Shown here: piece by piece, positions 18,374 through 28,436 of the stretch | Layout of the letters: every line of letters begins with the position of its first letter | Numbering within the stretch: position 1 is the first letter of the stretch | Assembly (NCBI RefSeq): GCF_000383235.1 | Contig: NZ_KB910927.1 | Location: forward strand, 83,362-147,361 | Origin: Bacillus sp. 123MFChir2 | GTDB lineage: Bacteria; Bacillota; Bacilli; Bacillales; Bacillaceae_G | DNA: 64,000 nt | Direction of reading: 5' to 3' | Made by a program: the position numbers and the translations under genes | The notes under the pieces: model-generated | The model's database searches: none | Told to the model about the DNA's origin: nothing | What the model saw: the letters and a program-made list of their open reading frames with translations, nothing else

Positions 18374-18401
18374 GGCTGACCAGAAATCATTTTGGTCAGC
18401 C
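18374..18401 (-). terminator. terminator of the hem operon
   Basis: Stem GGCTGACCA / TGGTCAGCC, ten bases below the hemY stop, followed on the minus strand by an A/T-rich run. Confidence 0.75.
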
Positions 18402-18410
18402 CTCCTCTTA

Positions 18411-19835
18411 TTACGCCATTAACTCTTTTTGATTCGTTTGTTCTAAATAAGACAATACGTATTTTACGGCTGCTTCGCCTTGATCGATACAATCTGGTAA
18501 TCCAGCGCCGGCGTAAGAGCTTCCTGCTAAGTAAATGCCAGGTAATTCTTCGTTCATGAACCCTTTTAACGTTTTCATGCGCTCTTTATGACCGACCGTA
18601 TATTGCGGCATCGCTTCTTTCCAGCGGCTCACAACCACAAATTCTGGATCAGCTGTTATATCCATTGTCTTTTTCAAATCTTCTAATACGAAGCGAATCA
18701 TTTCTTCATCTGTTTGTTCCACAATTGCTTCATCGCCGGGACGCCCAACATAACAGCGCAGGAGTACTTTTCCTTCCGGCGTTGTATGCGGCCATTTTTT
18801 ATGTGTCCACGTACATGCTGTAATCGTAAAATCACTATTACGTGACACAACAAATCCCGTTCCTTCAATATCGCGCTGAATCGCTTCTTTCGGGAATGCT
18901 AATGCAACATTCGCCACTGATGTAGATGGGATACTACGGAAGAAGTGGAACTGTTTATATTGAGAGAGCATCGATGGCAACCATTTATGTGATGCGGCCA
19001 TTACAACCGCATCTGCTTCTATTTCTTTTCCATTGCTAAGCGTAATGCTATAGCGGTCATCGATCTTTATAATCTTTTCAACACGCGTTCCTTTCAAAAC
19101 CGTTCCATCTTCTAGTCGTTCTTCAATTCCATCAACAATAGATTGTAAACCTGTTTTTAATGTTAAAAAGATTCCTTTTGTTTTTGCCTTTGTATCCTTT
19201 GGCTGTTTCGGAGCTAATGTCCGCATACCAAGGGAAATGCTGCGATACTTTTGTTCGACTTGATAGAACTGCGGGAACGTAGCCATCAAACTCATTTTAT
19301 CAATATCACCGGCATAAATACCTGATAACAATGGCTCAATCAAATTTTCAACCACTTCATTTCCTAAACGGCGACGGAAAAATTGACCGAGCGATTGATC
19401 TGATACTGGTTTTGAACGAGGCAGCACAAAATCAAGTCCTGCACGAATCTTTCCAATAGGAGAAAACAACCCTGAAAATACAAATGGTGTAATTTGTGTT
19501 GGAATTCCCATCATTGAACCGCTTGGAATGCTGTGCAATCGATTATTCACAAGTACAAACGATTTCCCTGTCGCATTGTTAACAAGTTGATCACCGAGCT
19601 GTAATTCACGTGCTAACCTTGCCGCGCTCTCTTTTCGTTCGAGGAACGAATCCGGGCCACGTTCAATTGTAAATCCATCTTTTCTAATGGTTTTAATTTT
19701 CCCGCCAAGCCTTCCTGATGCTTCAATTAGCATCGTATCAATCGGCAAATTTTGTTCACGAATTTCTTTTTGCAAGTAATATGCTGTTGTTAAGCCGGAA
19801 ATCCCGCCGCCTATAATGACTACCTTCTTTTTCAC
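18411..19835 (-). CDS. hemY: coproporphyrinogen III / protoporphyrinogen oxidase HemY
   Basis: A 474-residue FAD enzyme of haem synthesis; in Gram-positives HemY (CgoX) oxidises coproporphyrinogen III. The N-terminal dinucleotide fold reads KKVVIIGGGISGLTTAYYLQ, and the C-terminal FAD motif is LPGIYLAGSSYAGAGLPDCI. The start is taken as GTG at 19835 with AGAAGGAAG upstream, 22 bases after the hemH stop; an ATG at 19871 would overlap hemH. Third gene of hemE-hemH-hemY, order as in B. subtilis. Confidence 0.93.
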   Translation of the reverse strand: MKKKVVIIGGGISGLTTAYYLQKEIREQNLPIDTMLIEASGRLGGKIKTIRKDGFTIERGPDSFLERKESAARLARELQLGDQLVNNATGKSFVLVNNRLHSIPSGSMMGIPTQITPFVFSGLFSPIGKIRAGLDFVLPRSKPVSDQSLGQFFRRRLGNEVVENLIEPLLSGIYAGDIDKMSLMATFPQFYQVEQKYRSISLGMRTLAPKQPKDTKAKTKGIFLTLKTGLQSIVDGIEERLEDGTVLKGTRVEKIIKIDDRYSITLSNGKEIEADAVVMAASHKWLPSMLSQYKQFHFFRSIPSTSVANVALAFPKEAIQRDIEGTGFVVSRNSDFTITACTWTHKKWPHTTPEGKVLLRCYVGRPGDEAIVEQTDEEMIRFVLEDLKKTMDITADPEFVVVSRWKEAMPQYTVGHKERMKTLKGFMNEELPGIYLAGSSYAGAGLPDCIDQGEAAVKYVLSYLEQTNQKELMA

Positions 19836-19857
19836 GACTGCTTCCTTCTTTCTCACT

Positions 19858-20793
19858 TTATGAAACTGCACTCCATTTTTTTATAACAACATCTGCTAAA
19901 CAAGAAATAAATGGAGTTTTTGCATTTGGCATTTCTGGACGATAATAGTTTGCCCCTATTTCTTCTGTAACAATTTTGCACTCAATATCATTGTCATATA
20001 ATACTTCTAAATGATCAGCAACAAAGCCAACCGGTGCGTATACAAAAGACGTGTAACCATATTTCTCATGCAATTCACGTGTTAAATCCTGTACATCCGG
20101 TCCAAGCCATGGATCTGGTGTATTACCAGCACTTTGCCAGCCGACTGCATAGTTTTTCACTTCAGCCTTGCTGGCAATATCATCAGCTGTTTCACTTAAT
20201 TGCTCTGGATACGGATCGCCCATTGCAATGATTTTTTCTGGTAAACTATGTGCAGATACGATAAGCACCGCTGTTTCACGCTCTTCAGCTGTCATCTTTT
20301 CATATATTGCTTTTACTTCGTTTACCCAATAATCAATAAACTGTGGTTCTTTATACCAGCTGTCAATACCGTGAATTTGCAAGCTGCCAAGTTTCTCCGC
20401 TTCTTCTTGCGCTCGTCCGATATAAGACTTCACGCTGAAAGTAGAGTAATGCGGCGCCAGAACGATAGCAATTGCATCTTCAATTCCATCTTCGTGCATC
20501 TTCTTCACTGCATCTTCAATAAATGGCTCAATATGTTTTAAACCGAGATACATTTTAAATTCCACTTCATCTTGCATTTCATTTAAATACACTTCTAATT
20601 TTGTTGCTTGTTCTAGTGTAATTTTCGCAAGAGGCGAAATTCCGCCAATTGCTTTGTATCGTTCTGTTAAGTCTTCTAACATTTCCGCACTTGGCTTTCT
20701 GCCGCGGCGAATGTGTGTATAATAACGTTCAATATCTTCTTCTTTATTCGGCGTTCCATATGCCATCACAAGTAAACCGATTTTCTTTTTCAT
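19858..20793 (-). CDS. hemH: coproporphyrin III ferrochelatase HemH
   Basis: A 311-residue class I ferrochelatase inserting Fe(II) into coproporphyrin III. Key features: [20 protein letters not shown] at the start, [12 protein letters not shown] with the metal-binding histidine (about residue 182), and [16 protein letters not shown] with the conserved glutamate. The start at 20793 is set by AAAGGAGAAGG; the hemE stop lies 13 bases upstream, so translation is likely coupled. Confidence 0.94.
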   Translation of the reverse strand: MKKKIGLLVMAYGTPNKEEDIERYYTHIRRGRKPSAEMLEDLTERYKAIGGISPLAKITLEQATKLEVYLNEMQDEVEFKMYLGLKHIEPFIEDAVKKMHEDGIEDAIAIVLAPHYSTFSVKSYIGRAQEEAEKLGSLQIHGIDSWYKEPQFIDYWVNEVKAIYEKMTAEERETAVLIVSAHSLPEKIIAMGDPYPEQLSETADDIASKAEVKNYAVGWQSAGNTPDPWLGPDVQDLTRELHEKYGYTSFVYAPVGFVADHLEVLYDNDIECKIVTEEIGANYYRPEMPNAKTPFISCLADVVIKKWSAVS

Positions 20794-20806
20794 GCAGCCT
20801 TCTCCT

Positions 20807-21853
20807 TTACTTCGCCAGCTGTTCTCTTGAATAGTCATGTATAAACGCAGTCATACGTTTTAACGTGTCTGGATTTACCTCTGGGAAAACACCATGCCCT
20901 AAGTTAAATACATATCCTGGCTGCTTCATTCCTTGATCTAAGATCGCTTTGACATGTGTTTCAATCACATCCCACGGCGCAAGTAAAATGGATGGATCTA
21001 AATTTCCTTGGACAGCCTTTTGAATGCCGCGTGCACGCGCTTCTTCGATTGGCAAACGCCAATCTAAACCGACAACATCAAGCGGCAGATCATGCCACTC
21101 ATTTGCTAAATGGCTTGCTCCAACACCGTGCATAATAAGCGGTACATTCATCTGCCTGAGCTCTGTGAAAATTCGCTCCATTGTTGGTTTAATAAATACG
21201 CGATAATCGAGTACATTTACTGTCCCAACCCATGAATCAAAAATTTGAATTGCTTTTGCGCCGGCATTAATTTGCGCTTTTAAATACGTAATAGTCATAT
21301 CTGCAAGCTTATCCATTAGCGCAAACCACGCTTTTGGCTCTGCATACATAAACGCTTTCGTTTTATGATAATTACGAGATGGACCGCCTTCAATCATATA
21401 GCTCGCTAACGTAAATGGTGCTCCTGCAAATCCGATTAACGGAACATCAAGCATCTCTGTTGTTAATAAGCGAATCGTATCAAGCACATATGAGACATCT
21501 TCTTCTGGGTGAATTTCCCCTAATTTTTCGACATCTTGCAGTGAACGAATCGGATTATCAATTACAGGACCGATTCCAGATTTAATTTCTACATCTACAC
21601 CAATCGCTGGAAGCGGTGACATAATATCTTTATATAAAATAGCAGCATCCACATTATATTGATCAACTGGCAGCTTTGTTACATAAGCACAAAGTTCTGG
21701 CTGATGTGTAATTTCAAACAGAGAATACTTCTCTTTAATCTTTCTGTATTCCGGCTGGGAACGACCTGCTTGGCGCATATACCATGCTGGTACATAATCT
21801 GTGCGTTCTCCTTTGCATGCTTGTAAAAATGTTTCATTGATTTGTCGTACCAA
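20807..21853 (-). CDS. hemE: uroporphyrinogen decarboxylase HemE
   Basis: A 348-residue enzyme converting uroporphyrinogen III to coproporphyrinogen III, the first step of this operon's branch. Signatures: [16 protein letters not shown] (about residues 21-36, with the phosphate-binding arginines), the catalytic aspartate in [12 protein letters not shown], and [17 protein letters not shown]. Promoter-proximal gene of the haem operon. An element with GTGTAACTTCCATCAGTAGG lies about 105 bases upstream (21958-21996, minus strand). Confidence 0.95.
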   Translation of the reverse strand: MVRQINETFLQACKGERTDYVPAWYMRQAGRSQPEYRKIKEKYSLFEITHQPELCAYVTKLPVDQYNVDAAILYKDIMSPLPAIGVDVEIKSGIGPVIDNPIRSLQDVEKLGEIHPEEDVSYVLDTIRLLTTEMLDVPLIGFAGAPFTLASYMIEGGPSRNYHKTKAFMYAEPKAWFALMDKLADMTITYLKAQINAGAKAIQIFDSWVGTVNVLDYRVFIKPTMERIFTELRQMNVPLIMHGVGASHLANEWHDLPLDVVGLDWRLPIEEARARGIQKAVQGNLDPSILLAPWDVIETHVKAILDQGMKQPGYVFNLGHGVFPEVNPDTLKRMTAFIHDYSREQLAK

Positions 21854-21957
21854 ATCCTTGTCCCCCTTTTTCTAATACAGCTCGATTCCTATCTATTTTA
21901 TTCCATATTAACGAGCAGATAACTACCCGTAAAAGCCTGATTAGTAAGAACTTCCCG

Positions 21958-21996
21958 CAACATAGAATCCCCCTACTGATGGAAGTTACACTTTAT
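21958..21996 (-). promoter_or_regulatory. conserved GTGAAACTTCC-type leader element before hemE
   Basis: Minus strand: AAAGTGTAACTTCCATCAG then TAGGGGGATTC. It closely resembles 61434-61485 upstream of prsA, and partly 59252-59285 upstream of yhaH, in the same orientation relative to the gene. Nature unknown. Confidence 0.4.
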
Positions 21997-22123
21997 CTTT
22001 TTTTACTATACAATTAGTAAAAACAAAATGTACAACATTATGTTTGATGTTCATGAAATTGACACAAACATATGGTAATACTCCGCTTTTTTCGGAACAT
22101 TCCCATTATATCACAAGCCGAAA

Positions 22124-24241
22124 TTACGGTTTAACCTCTTTTGTTTTTTCTCCTTCTCGATTTGTTTGCGGATTGTACGGTACAACATAAAAACGCGGCG
22201 CTTTAAAAACGTTCATAAAATTCACTTCATACTCCCCTTTTCCAGTTACTGTATCAATATGAATCGCTTTCCCTTTGTCTATTTTATAAATTCGATATTG
22301 TACTCTCTTATCAGGAAGTTGATTCCATGCTAATTTTGCGGTAAACAAACCAAACGGAGTAAACGTTAACTTCGCTTCTAAACCGTCTACTTTACTTAAG
22401 CGAATCGGCTCTCCAATCGTTTCAACACCGCGCGGCTGTGCAAATGTATGATCCGCTTTTACATTTGCCTTCGCTAAAATGGTTTTAAATAATTTTGTCG
22501 GATACGAACTGCTCCCACGCACATAATGCTTATCATCCGTGCGGTCATATCCCATCCAAACCGCTCCAACAATATGAGGTGTATACCCAACAAACCAAAT
22601 ATCTCTTGCCCCGTCGTCTTGATTTGGAAGCGACGTTGTTCCTGTTTTCCCAGCAAGCGCTCCTTTATACACACCATCTTTTGCAGTCCCCTCTTTCACC
22701 ACACCTTCAAGCATTCTTGTCATATACCAAGCAGTTTGCTTCGAAAAAACTTTCGTCTCTTTATTGATTGCTTGCCCAATTACTTCTCCGTGCCGATTTA
22801 ACACTTTCTCAATTACATGCGGTTCAACGATTTTTCCATCCGCTGCAAACGCACGGTACATTTTCACAAGTTCAAACGGCGAAACTCCCTCCTGTAACCC
22901 ACCAAGTGCAGTACTAAGACCGCGCTCAGGAATGTAAATATTCCCTTTTTCTAAATACTGCTTTCCTTCTTCTAGCCCAATTTCATGCAGCAACGATACA
23001 GCTGGAACATTAGCCGATTGCAACAGGGCATCATACATCGTTACTTCCTTCGAATACTGATCGTTGTAATTGCGCGGTTCATAACCATCAAATGAAACTC
23101 GCTCATTTGTTAATAAAGAATACGGCGTATACTTTTTCGTTTCAAGTGCTGGCGCATACACAAGAAGCGGCTTTAATACAGAACCTGGCTGCCGCTTTGC
23201 GTAAACTCGATTTAATCCACGCGCAATATAATGCCTTCCTCCAACTGCCGCTCTTATTCCGCCCGTTTTACTATCCATGAAAAGAACGGCCCCTTGCATC
23301 TGATCGTCTTGCATCGGAAAATTACGGATATTTTGCAATTGTTCATATGCTGTCTTTTGCATCTTATCGTCCATCGCCACAACAAACGTATATCCGCCGC
23401 GCAGCACTTCTTGATGGGATAACCCATACGTGCGAGCCGCTTCATCAATTACCATATCGATGTATGGCATATAAGCAAGCTCTTGTTCATTTTGATTCAT
23501 ATAAAGAGCAATTGTTTTCCCTTGGTAGCTCACCGTTTCTTCTGCTGATAAATATCCTTGCTTATGCATTAACGATAAAATTAAATCGCGGCGTTCCTTA
23601 CCTTTTTCAGGATGCAAAAATGGTGAGTAGTTGCTCGGTGCTTTTGGAAGAGCTGCCAGCATCGCCCCTTCCTCAACCGTTAACTGCTGTGCTTCCTTAT
23701 TAAAATAAAATTTCGCTGCTGCTTGAATGCCATAAGCTCCGTGTCCAAAATAAATATGATTTAAATACATTTCCAAAAGCTGCTGCTTCGCATACTTCTG
23801 TTCCAAATGAAATCCAATCGTAACTTCCTTCACTTTGCGAAATAACGTTTTTTCATGCGATAAAAAGACATTTTTCACAAGCTGCTGTGTAATCGTACTC
23901 CCGCCTTCTACTTTCTCTCCAGCAAGAACGTCTTTATACAGCGCTCTTACAATAGAAGGAAAATCAATGCCATGATGTTCATAAAAGCGTGAATCTTCAA
24001 CAGCTAAAAAAGCTTGTTGTACATATGAGGGAATATCTTCAATATGTACCAATTCTCGATTTTCCAAATAAAGCTTTGTAATTTCTTTGCCGCGCTGATC
24101 CACAATTTTTGATGAAGAATGGAATACAAGTCTCTTTTCATCCATCATATAACCGCCGGTAAACACAATACATTTGTATAGAACAATCGCAAATATAAAA
24201 ATGGAAACAAAGCCAATGAGAACTCTTTTTGTATTCTTCAT
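22124..24241 (-). CDS. pbpF: class A penicillin-binding protein PbpF
   Basis: A 705-residue bifunctional peptidoglycan synthase. One N-terminal TM (VLIGFVSIFIFAIVLYKCIV), a GT51 glycosyltransferase domain (about 55-230: AVEDSRFYEHHGIDFPSIVR, GGSTITQQLVKN, KEVTIGFHLEQKYAK) and a transpeptidase domain with SVLK (PGSVLKPL, about 350), SAN (LLQSANVPAV) and KTGT (LAGKTGTTSLP, about 530), then a C-terminal fibronectin-like tail. In B. subtilis pbpF also precedes hemE and is expressed during sporulation. It has its own promoter; the next gene on the other side is divergent. Confidence 0.94.
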   Translation of the reverse strand: MKNTKRVLIGFVSIFIFAIVLYKCIVFTGGYMMDEKRLVFHSSSKIVDQRGKEITKLYLENRELVHIEDIPSYVQQAFLAVEDSRFYEHHGIDFPSIVRALYKDVLAGEKVEGGSTITQQLVKNVFLSHEKTLFRKVKEVTIGFHLEQKYAKQQLLEMYLNHIYFGHGAYGIQAAAKFYFNKEAQQLTVEEGAMLAALPKAPSNYSPFLHPEKGKERRDLILSLMHKQGYLSAEETVSYQGKTIALYMNQNEQELAYMPYIDMVIDEAARTYGLSHQEVLRGGYTFVVAMDDKMQKTAYEQLQNIRNFPMQDDQMQGAVLFMDSKTGGIRAAVGGRHYIARGLNRVYAKRQPGSVLKPLLVYAPALETKKYTPYSLLTNERVSFDGYEPRNYNDQYSKEVTMYDALLQSANVPAVSLLHEIGLEEGKQYLEKGNIYIPERGLSTALGGLQEGVSPFELVKMYRAFAADGKIVEPHVIEKVLNRHGEVIGQAINKETKVFSKQTAWYMTRMLEGVVKEGTAKDGVYKGALAGKTGTTSLPNQDDGARDIWFVGYTPHIVGAVWMGYDRTDDKHYVRGSSSYPTKLFKTILAKANVKADHTFAQPRGVETIGEPIRLSKVDGLEAKLTFTPFGLFTAKLAWNQLPDKRVQYRIYKIDKGKAIHIDTVTGKGEYEVNFMNVFKAPRFYVVPYNPQTNREGEKTKEVKP

Positions 24242-24397
24242 ACCTCATCCTTCCTTCCAAATGATGGTACGTTTATTATTTGAAAAAACATATCCTTTAT
24301 GTATAAACTTCGAATTTTTTACAACTCTTGCTATAATGATGAAAAGCGGAAGGACCCCTTTTTTTATATAACAATGAAATAAGGAGTATATAGTCAA

Positions 24398-24976
24398 ATG
24401 CGGAGAAGAAGATCCTATGGAAGAACAAATAAAAAAGAAATTAGTCATAAAAAATTTCGTTGCACCCATTCCGAACATGAACTACCAATGAGCTATGGAA
24501 GTGATGCTCCTATTTATTATTACGATGTTCCTGAAAATGAAAGACAACAACGTTTTGAAATAAACTCTGATATTTGCATCATGGATAAAGAATATTACTT
24601 CATTCAAGGCTGTATAGAAATTCCTATCATTAATAGTAGCGAATTATTCATTTGGAATGTGTGGGTGTCTTTAAGCAAAGAAAGCTTCAACAAAACAATG
24701 GAATTATGGGAAACAGAAGAAAGAAAAACAGAAGATCCTTACTTCGGCTGGCTTTCTACATCCATCCCAGGTTATCCTGATACAGTAAACTTAAAAACAC
24801 ATGTTCATACAAGAGACATCGGAATCAGACCTTTTATTGAATTAGAACCGAATGATCATCCTTTAGCAGTTGAACAGAGAGAAGGAATTACTTTAGAACG
24901 AGTTGCAGAAATGAAAGAAATTGTGGCTCAAAATAATCATGAATCTGATATAAACTCTAATGATGAGATGTATTAA
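24398..24976 (+). CDS. DUF2199 domain protein
   Basis: A 192-residue protein. The DUF2199 signature is clear: YFGWLSTSIPGYPDTVNLKT followed by HVHTRDIGIRPFIELEPNDH. The N-terminus is unusually basic (MRRRRSYGRTNKKE) where other members often carry a CxxC zinc site; here only isolated cysteines remain. Function unknown. AAGGAGTATATAGTCA precedes the ATG. Probably co-transcribed with the HEAT gene 17 bases downstream. Confidence 0.85.
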   Translation: MRRRRSYGRTNKKEISHKKFRCTHSEHELPMSYGSDAPIYYYDVPENERQQRFEINSDICIMDKEYYFIQGCIEIPIINSSELFIWNVWVSLSKESFNKTMELWETEERKTEDPYFGWLSTSIPGYPDTVNLKTHVHTRDIGIRPFIELEPNDHPLAVEQREGITLERVAEMKEIVAQNNHESDINSNDEMY

Positions 24977-24993
24977 ATATCGAGGTGAATTTC

Positions 24994-25506
24994 ATGAATC
25001 GAGAACAAGCTATTCAAATACTTAAGAAATACTCCCCTATGCCTGATGATAAAGATTTAACCGAAGAAATGATAGATGAGTATGCGAGTGCAATTACATA
25101 TTTTGAGGACAAGCCCCATCCTAGTTGCATAGAACCTATTATGATGACCTTCAATGTCGATGATTGTTATGGTGTATACGAACATGCAACATGTATATTG
25201 CGTGAGTTTAGTAATGATGAGGTAGTTCCACATTTAATTAAAGCTATACAAGATAATCATGAAGGTAGAAGATACTGGGGAACAGATTTAGCTAAATTTT
25301 TTCCGGATGTAAGATTAATAGATTCTTTACTAACCTGTGTTGACGATTCAAACTGTGAAATTCGCGGATATGCAGTTTATGCCTTAAGTAAAATTGGTGA
25401 TAAATCCGTCTTACCTCTATTACATAACAAACTATTAAGTGAACACGATGAAGAAGTTTGTGAGGAATTAAAGCAAGCCATCACCAAATTAGAAAGACTT
25501 AAATAA
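24994..25506 (+). CDS. HEAT-repeat domain protein
   Basis: A 170-residue helical repeat protein. Repeats are visible in YEHATCILREFSNDEVVPHL, IRGYAVYALSKIGDKSVLPL and the closing CEELKQAITKLERL. Such proteins scaffold protein interactions; the partner is unknown. The ATG at 24994 is preferred to the GTG at 24985 because GAGGTGA then has good spacing. Second gene of the DUF2199 transcript; a terminator follows. Confidence 0.82.
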   Translation: MNREQAIQILKKYSPMPDDKDLTEEMIDEYASAITYFEDKPHPSCIEPIMMTFNVDDCYGVYEHATCILREFSNDEVVPHLIKAIQDNHEGRRYWGTDLAKFFPDVRLIDSLLTCVDDSNCEIRGYAVYALSKIGDKSVLPLLHNKLLSEHDEEVCEELKQAITKLERLK

Positions 25507-25529
25507 CCTATCGTAACAAGGATTACAAG

Positions 25530-25572
25530 AATGAAAAGCACCTCAAATTTTTGAAGGGACTTTTCATTTTTT
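25530..25572 (+). terminator. terminator after the HEAT gene
   Basis: Stem AATGAAAAG / CTTTTCATTTTTT with a long imperfect middle. Between it and the protease promoter, 25611-25677, is a GC-richer patch of unknown nature. Confidence 0.7.
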
Positions 25573-25734
25573 CGATAGTATACATTTGTAATCGATTATA
25601 TCGTGTAGATAGGATTACCCCCCACCTACTCATTGGGCTGCGCCCTTCACATTCCTTGAGATGGGAGTGTTCTTACCTATTTCAGATAAAAAATAGAGAG
25701 TTCTCAAAAATACGAATAATAACTAATTTAAATA

Positions 25735-25750
25735 TATGTAATTTTGCATA
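25735..25750. promoter_or_regulatory. PlcR box
   Basis: TATGTAATTTTGCATA fits the PlcR-box consensus TATGNAN4TNCATA at every defined position and is flanked by A and T as in extended versions. It lies 77 bases upstream of the M4 protease start, a typical distance for PlcR-activated virulence genes. Confidence 0.85.
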
Positions 25751-25826
25751 TATAAATACATAGAAGTAAAATGTTTGTATACTACTTAATAAGATCTTTA
25801 TTACACTGTTAAAAGGAGAAATAGAA

Positions 25827-27497
25827 ATGAAGAAATCAGTCGTTACATTACTAGCAACTGGCATGGTTTTAGGTGCCCCGTTCTCAAATGCCTTTGCAGA
25901 AGAACAAGTATCACAGCAAGAAGCTTTGGACAAAATGGAAGTCGTTCAAAAAACGTGGAATGATGAACAAGGAAATCCATCTTTCCTTTCAGGGGAATTA
26001 TCTGATAAAAAAGTAGAATCAGAAAAAGCAGTGAAGACGTTCCTTGAAGAAAATAAAGAATTATTTAAAATCAACCCACAAACTGACTTAACATTGAAAG
26101 AAGTAAAGTCAGATGATTTAGGCATGAAACATTATGTGTACAATCAATCTATTAATAAAATACCAGTTGATGGTGCAAAATTCATTGTTCATACAAATCG
26201 TGATGGCAAAGTAACAACAGTCAACGGAGACGTACATCCAGCTGCGGCAGAGCAATTAAAAGAAAAGACAAAAGCAAAGATTTCAAAAGAAACAGCTCTT
26301 TCAAATGCATGGAAGCATATTAATCTAGCGAAAAAAGATACATTTGTAGAAACAGCGGACGCTCCGTTAGAACAAATGAAAGAAAATGCAAAATCTACAA
26401 ATGAAACTTCAGATTTAGTTGTTTATGAAAAAGACGGAAATTATTACTTAACTTATAAAGTACAATTACAGTTCATTAAACCTTATGGAGCGAACTGGCA
26501 AATCTATGTAAACGCAGAAGATGGAACTATTGTAGATTCATATAATGCAGTTACAGATGCAGATACTCCGCAAAAAGGCTATGGCCACGGAGTATTAGGC
26601 GATCGAAAAAATCTTAATACAACTTACAGCAGCCAATACGGAAAATACTATTTAAAAGATACAACAAAACCGATGAATGGCGGCGTCATTGAGACATTTA
26701 CAGTGAACCACAGCGAAGCAGATAATCCAAAGAATTACTTTCTATTCGATAACGATAATGCTTGGATAGATAAGGACCAAGCTCCTGCGGTTGATGCTCA
26801 TGCTTATGCAGGAAAAGTATATGACTATTATAAAAATGTTCATAACCGCAACAGTTTTGATGGAAAAGGTGCAACAATTCGCTCTGCAATCAATTATGGA
26901 ACAGACTACAATAATGCATTTTGGAATGGTCAACAAATGATTTATGGAGATGGCGATGGTGTTGAATTTGCACCGCTATCAGGCGCGCTTGATGTCGTTG
27001 CACATGAATTAACACATGCTGTGACTGAATATTCAGCTGATCTTCGATACGTAAATCAATCTGGGGCACTAAATGAATCTTTTTCTGATGTATTTGGATA
27101 TTTTGTTGATCCAACTAATTGGGATATAGGAGAAGCAGTATATACACCAGGCGTTAAAGGAGATGCACTCCGCAGCTTATCAAACCCTGAAAAATATGAT
27201 CAACCCGCTCACATGAGAGACTATCAATATTTACCGGCAACAGAAGAGGGCGATAATGGCGGCGTACATACTAATAGCGGTATTCCCAATAAAGCTGCTT
27301 ATTTAACAATCAATGCTATCGGTAAAGAGAAAGCAGAAAAAATCTACTACCGTGCCTTAACAACTTATATGACACCAACAAGTGATTTCAGTAAAGCACG
27401 TGCTGCTTTATTGCAATCTGCTGCTGATTACTACGGTGTTAACAGTGCAACATATAAAGCTGTAGAAAAAGCTTGGAATGACGTAGGCGTAAAATAA
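25827..27497 (+). CDS. secreted M4 neutral metalloprotease (bacillolysin type)
   Basis: A 556-residue thermolysin-family preproprotease. A signal peptide (MKKSVVTLLATGMVLGAPFS, cleavage near AFA) is followed by an FTP/PepSY propeptide (about 30-235) and the mature enzyme. The zinc site HELTH is at residues 393-397 with the third ligand in NESFSDVFGY; NNGGVHTNSGIPNKAAY carries the catalytic histidine. Length matches the B. cereus Npr enzymes. The PlcR box upstream puts it with the PlcR-regulated, NprB-like protease; the gene name is not certain. Ribosome site AAAAGGAG. Confidence 0.93.
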   Translation: MKKSVVTLLATGMVLGAPFSNAFAEEQVSQQEALDKMEVVQKTWNDEQGNPSFLSGELSDKKVESEKAVKTFLEENKELFKINPQTDLTLKEVKSDDLGMKHYVYNQSINKIPVDGAKFIVHTNRDGKVTTVNGDVHPAAAEQLKEKTKAKISKETALSNAWKHINLAKKDTFVETADAPLEQMKENAKSTNETSDLVVYEKDGNYYLTYKVQLQFIKPYGANWQIYVNAEDGTIVDSYNAVTDADTPQKGYGHGVLGDRKNLNTTYSSQYGKYYLKDTTKPMNGGVIETFTVNHSEADNPKNYFLFDNDNAWIDKDQAPAVDAHAYAGKVYDYYKNVHNRNSFDGKGATIRSAINYGTDYNNAFWNGQQMIYGDGDGVEFAPLSGALDVVAHELTHAVTEYSADLRYVNQSGALNESFSDVFGYFVDPTNWDIGEAVYTPGVKGDALRSLSNPEKYDQPAHMRDYQYLPATEEGDNGGVHTNSGIPNKAAYLTINAIGKEKAEKIYYRALTTYMTPTSDFSKARAALLQSAADYYGVNSATYKAVEKAWNDVGVK

Positions 27498-27520
27498 TAG
27501 TTTCATTGAGTAAAAATGTA

Positions 27521-27566
27521 AAAGGACACACTTGCTAGGGGTATTTGGCTAAGGGTGTCCTTTTTT
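27521..27566 (+). terminator. terminator after the M4 protease
   Basis: Stem AAAGGACAC / GTGTCCTTTTTT. Confidence 0.75.
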
Positions 27567-27689
27567 CGCTATCATGAAAGAGAATTCGTGTATCCTTAGG
27601 ACTCTCTCTCCTTTTCAACACACTAACAACAAATCCTCTTAATTATTTTCGCTTTCCACCTCAAAAGCATGAAAGTGTGAGACACCCAT

Positions 27690-27896
27690 TTTATATAGAT
27701 GCAAATTGAAAAACTAACATAAAAACCCTTTTCTTTTTCGGTTGGCGAGAGCAACTGGCCATGCATAGAGGCGGTCAAGGCCTTTTCCTGCCACGTGCAA
27801 AGTTTAAAACAAAGATAGACAGCAAGCAGCGGCCATGTTTTGTTCTGCATAGCAGCGACTTAGATGTTAAAAAGTCAATTTGTATTTATATAGATG
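27690..27896 (+). repeat. full-length bcr1-like element with direct-repeat flanks
   Basis: About 200 bp. A 12-bp direct repeat TTTATATAGATG stands at 27690-27701 and 27885-27896. Inside are inverted ends (GCAAATTGAAAAACTAACAT at left; GATGTTAAAAAGTCAATTTG at right) and the core TGGCCATGCATAGAGGCGG, CTGCCACGTGCAAAG. The inverted ends plus TTTAT-containing flanks are what is described for bcr1, a mobile repeat of the B. cereus group; I infer identity without an alignment. Confidence 0.75.
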
Positions 27897-28150
27897 GAAG
27901 ATGAATTTTATTAAGCGTGAACCTAAGTTAATTGGTATAATATAGTAATATTAACGGAAGAAGGAGACCACTGAGATAAATAGGGCTTACAAAATTCATA
28001 TTTATTCAAATAAGTATTACGAGTAAAAGTTATTTGTTGCAGCTACGTTGCGCCCAATTGTTTCCTTCATATTTTGAATGATATATATAAGGGAATAGAT
28101 TCGCTATTCTTATTATACAAACCGTTCCATTCAAAGAAAGGGATGAAGAT
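27897..28150. other. intergenic stretch before the NprR-like gene
   Basis: Contains a good -10 (TATAAT near 27938) and GAAGGAG followed by ACCACTGAGATAAATAGGG, where a start codon would be expected but ATA is found. The reading after it stops within about 15 codons. Possibly the dead start of a lost gene; otherwise nothing recognised. Confidence 0.3.
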
Positions 28151-28432
28151 ATGAACACTGGTGAACGTATTCGACAAATACGTATACATAAAAAATTCAC
28201 ACAAGGAGAACTAGTATCCGGTATCTGTTCGATAACTTATTTAAGTAGGATTGAAAATGGACAAATTAAACCTTCAGCTTCTTTTTTGGAAAAGGTCGCT
28301 AAAAAACTAGATGTTGATTACAATTTTCTTGTCGATGCAGATTATGAGGATATAGAGCCTAAGCTTCTTGAAATATGTAATAAGTATAAAAATGATGTGC
28401 TTATAAGCAACAAAGACTTAGCTTCTTTCTAG
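28151..28432 (+). CDS. truncated NprR-like HTH regulator
   Basis: 93 residues with an XRE helix-turn-helix (GERIRQIRIHKKFTQGELVS, ITYLSRIENGQIKPSASFLE, residues 4-60), closely patterned on the N-terminus of NprR-type quorum regulators (RRNPP family). Full-length members are about 290-420 residues with TPR repeats that bind a signalling peptide; here the protein stops right after the DNA-binding domain and linker. No peptide pheromone gene follows. It could bind DNA without peptide control, or be a decayed gene. AAAGGGATG precedes the ATG. It lies 650 bp downstream of the M4 protease. Confidence 0.75.
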   Translation: MNTGERIRQIRIHKKFTQGELVSGICSITYLSRIENGQIKPSASFLEKVAKKLDVDYNFLVDADYEDIEPKLLEICNKYKNDVLISNKDLASF

Positions 28433-28436
28433 TTTT

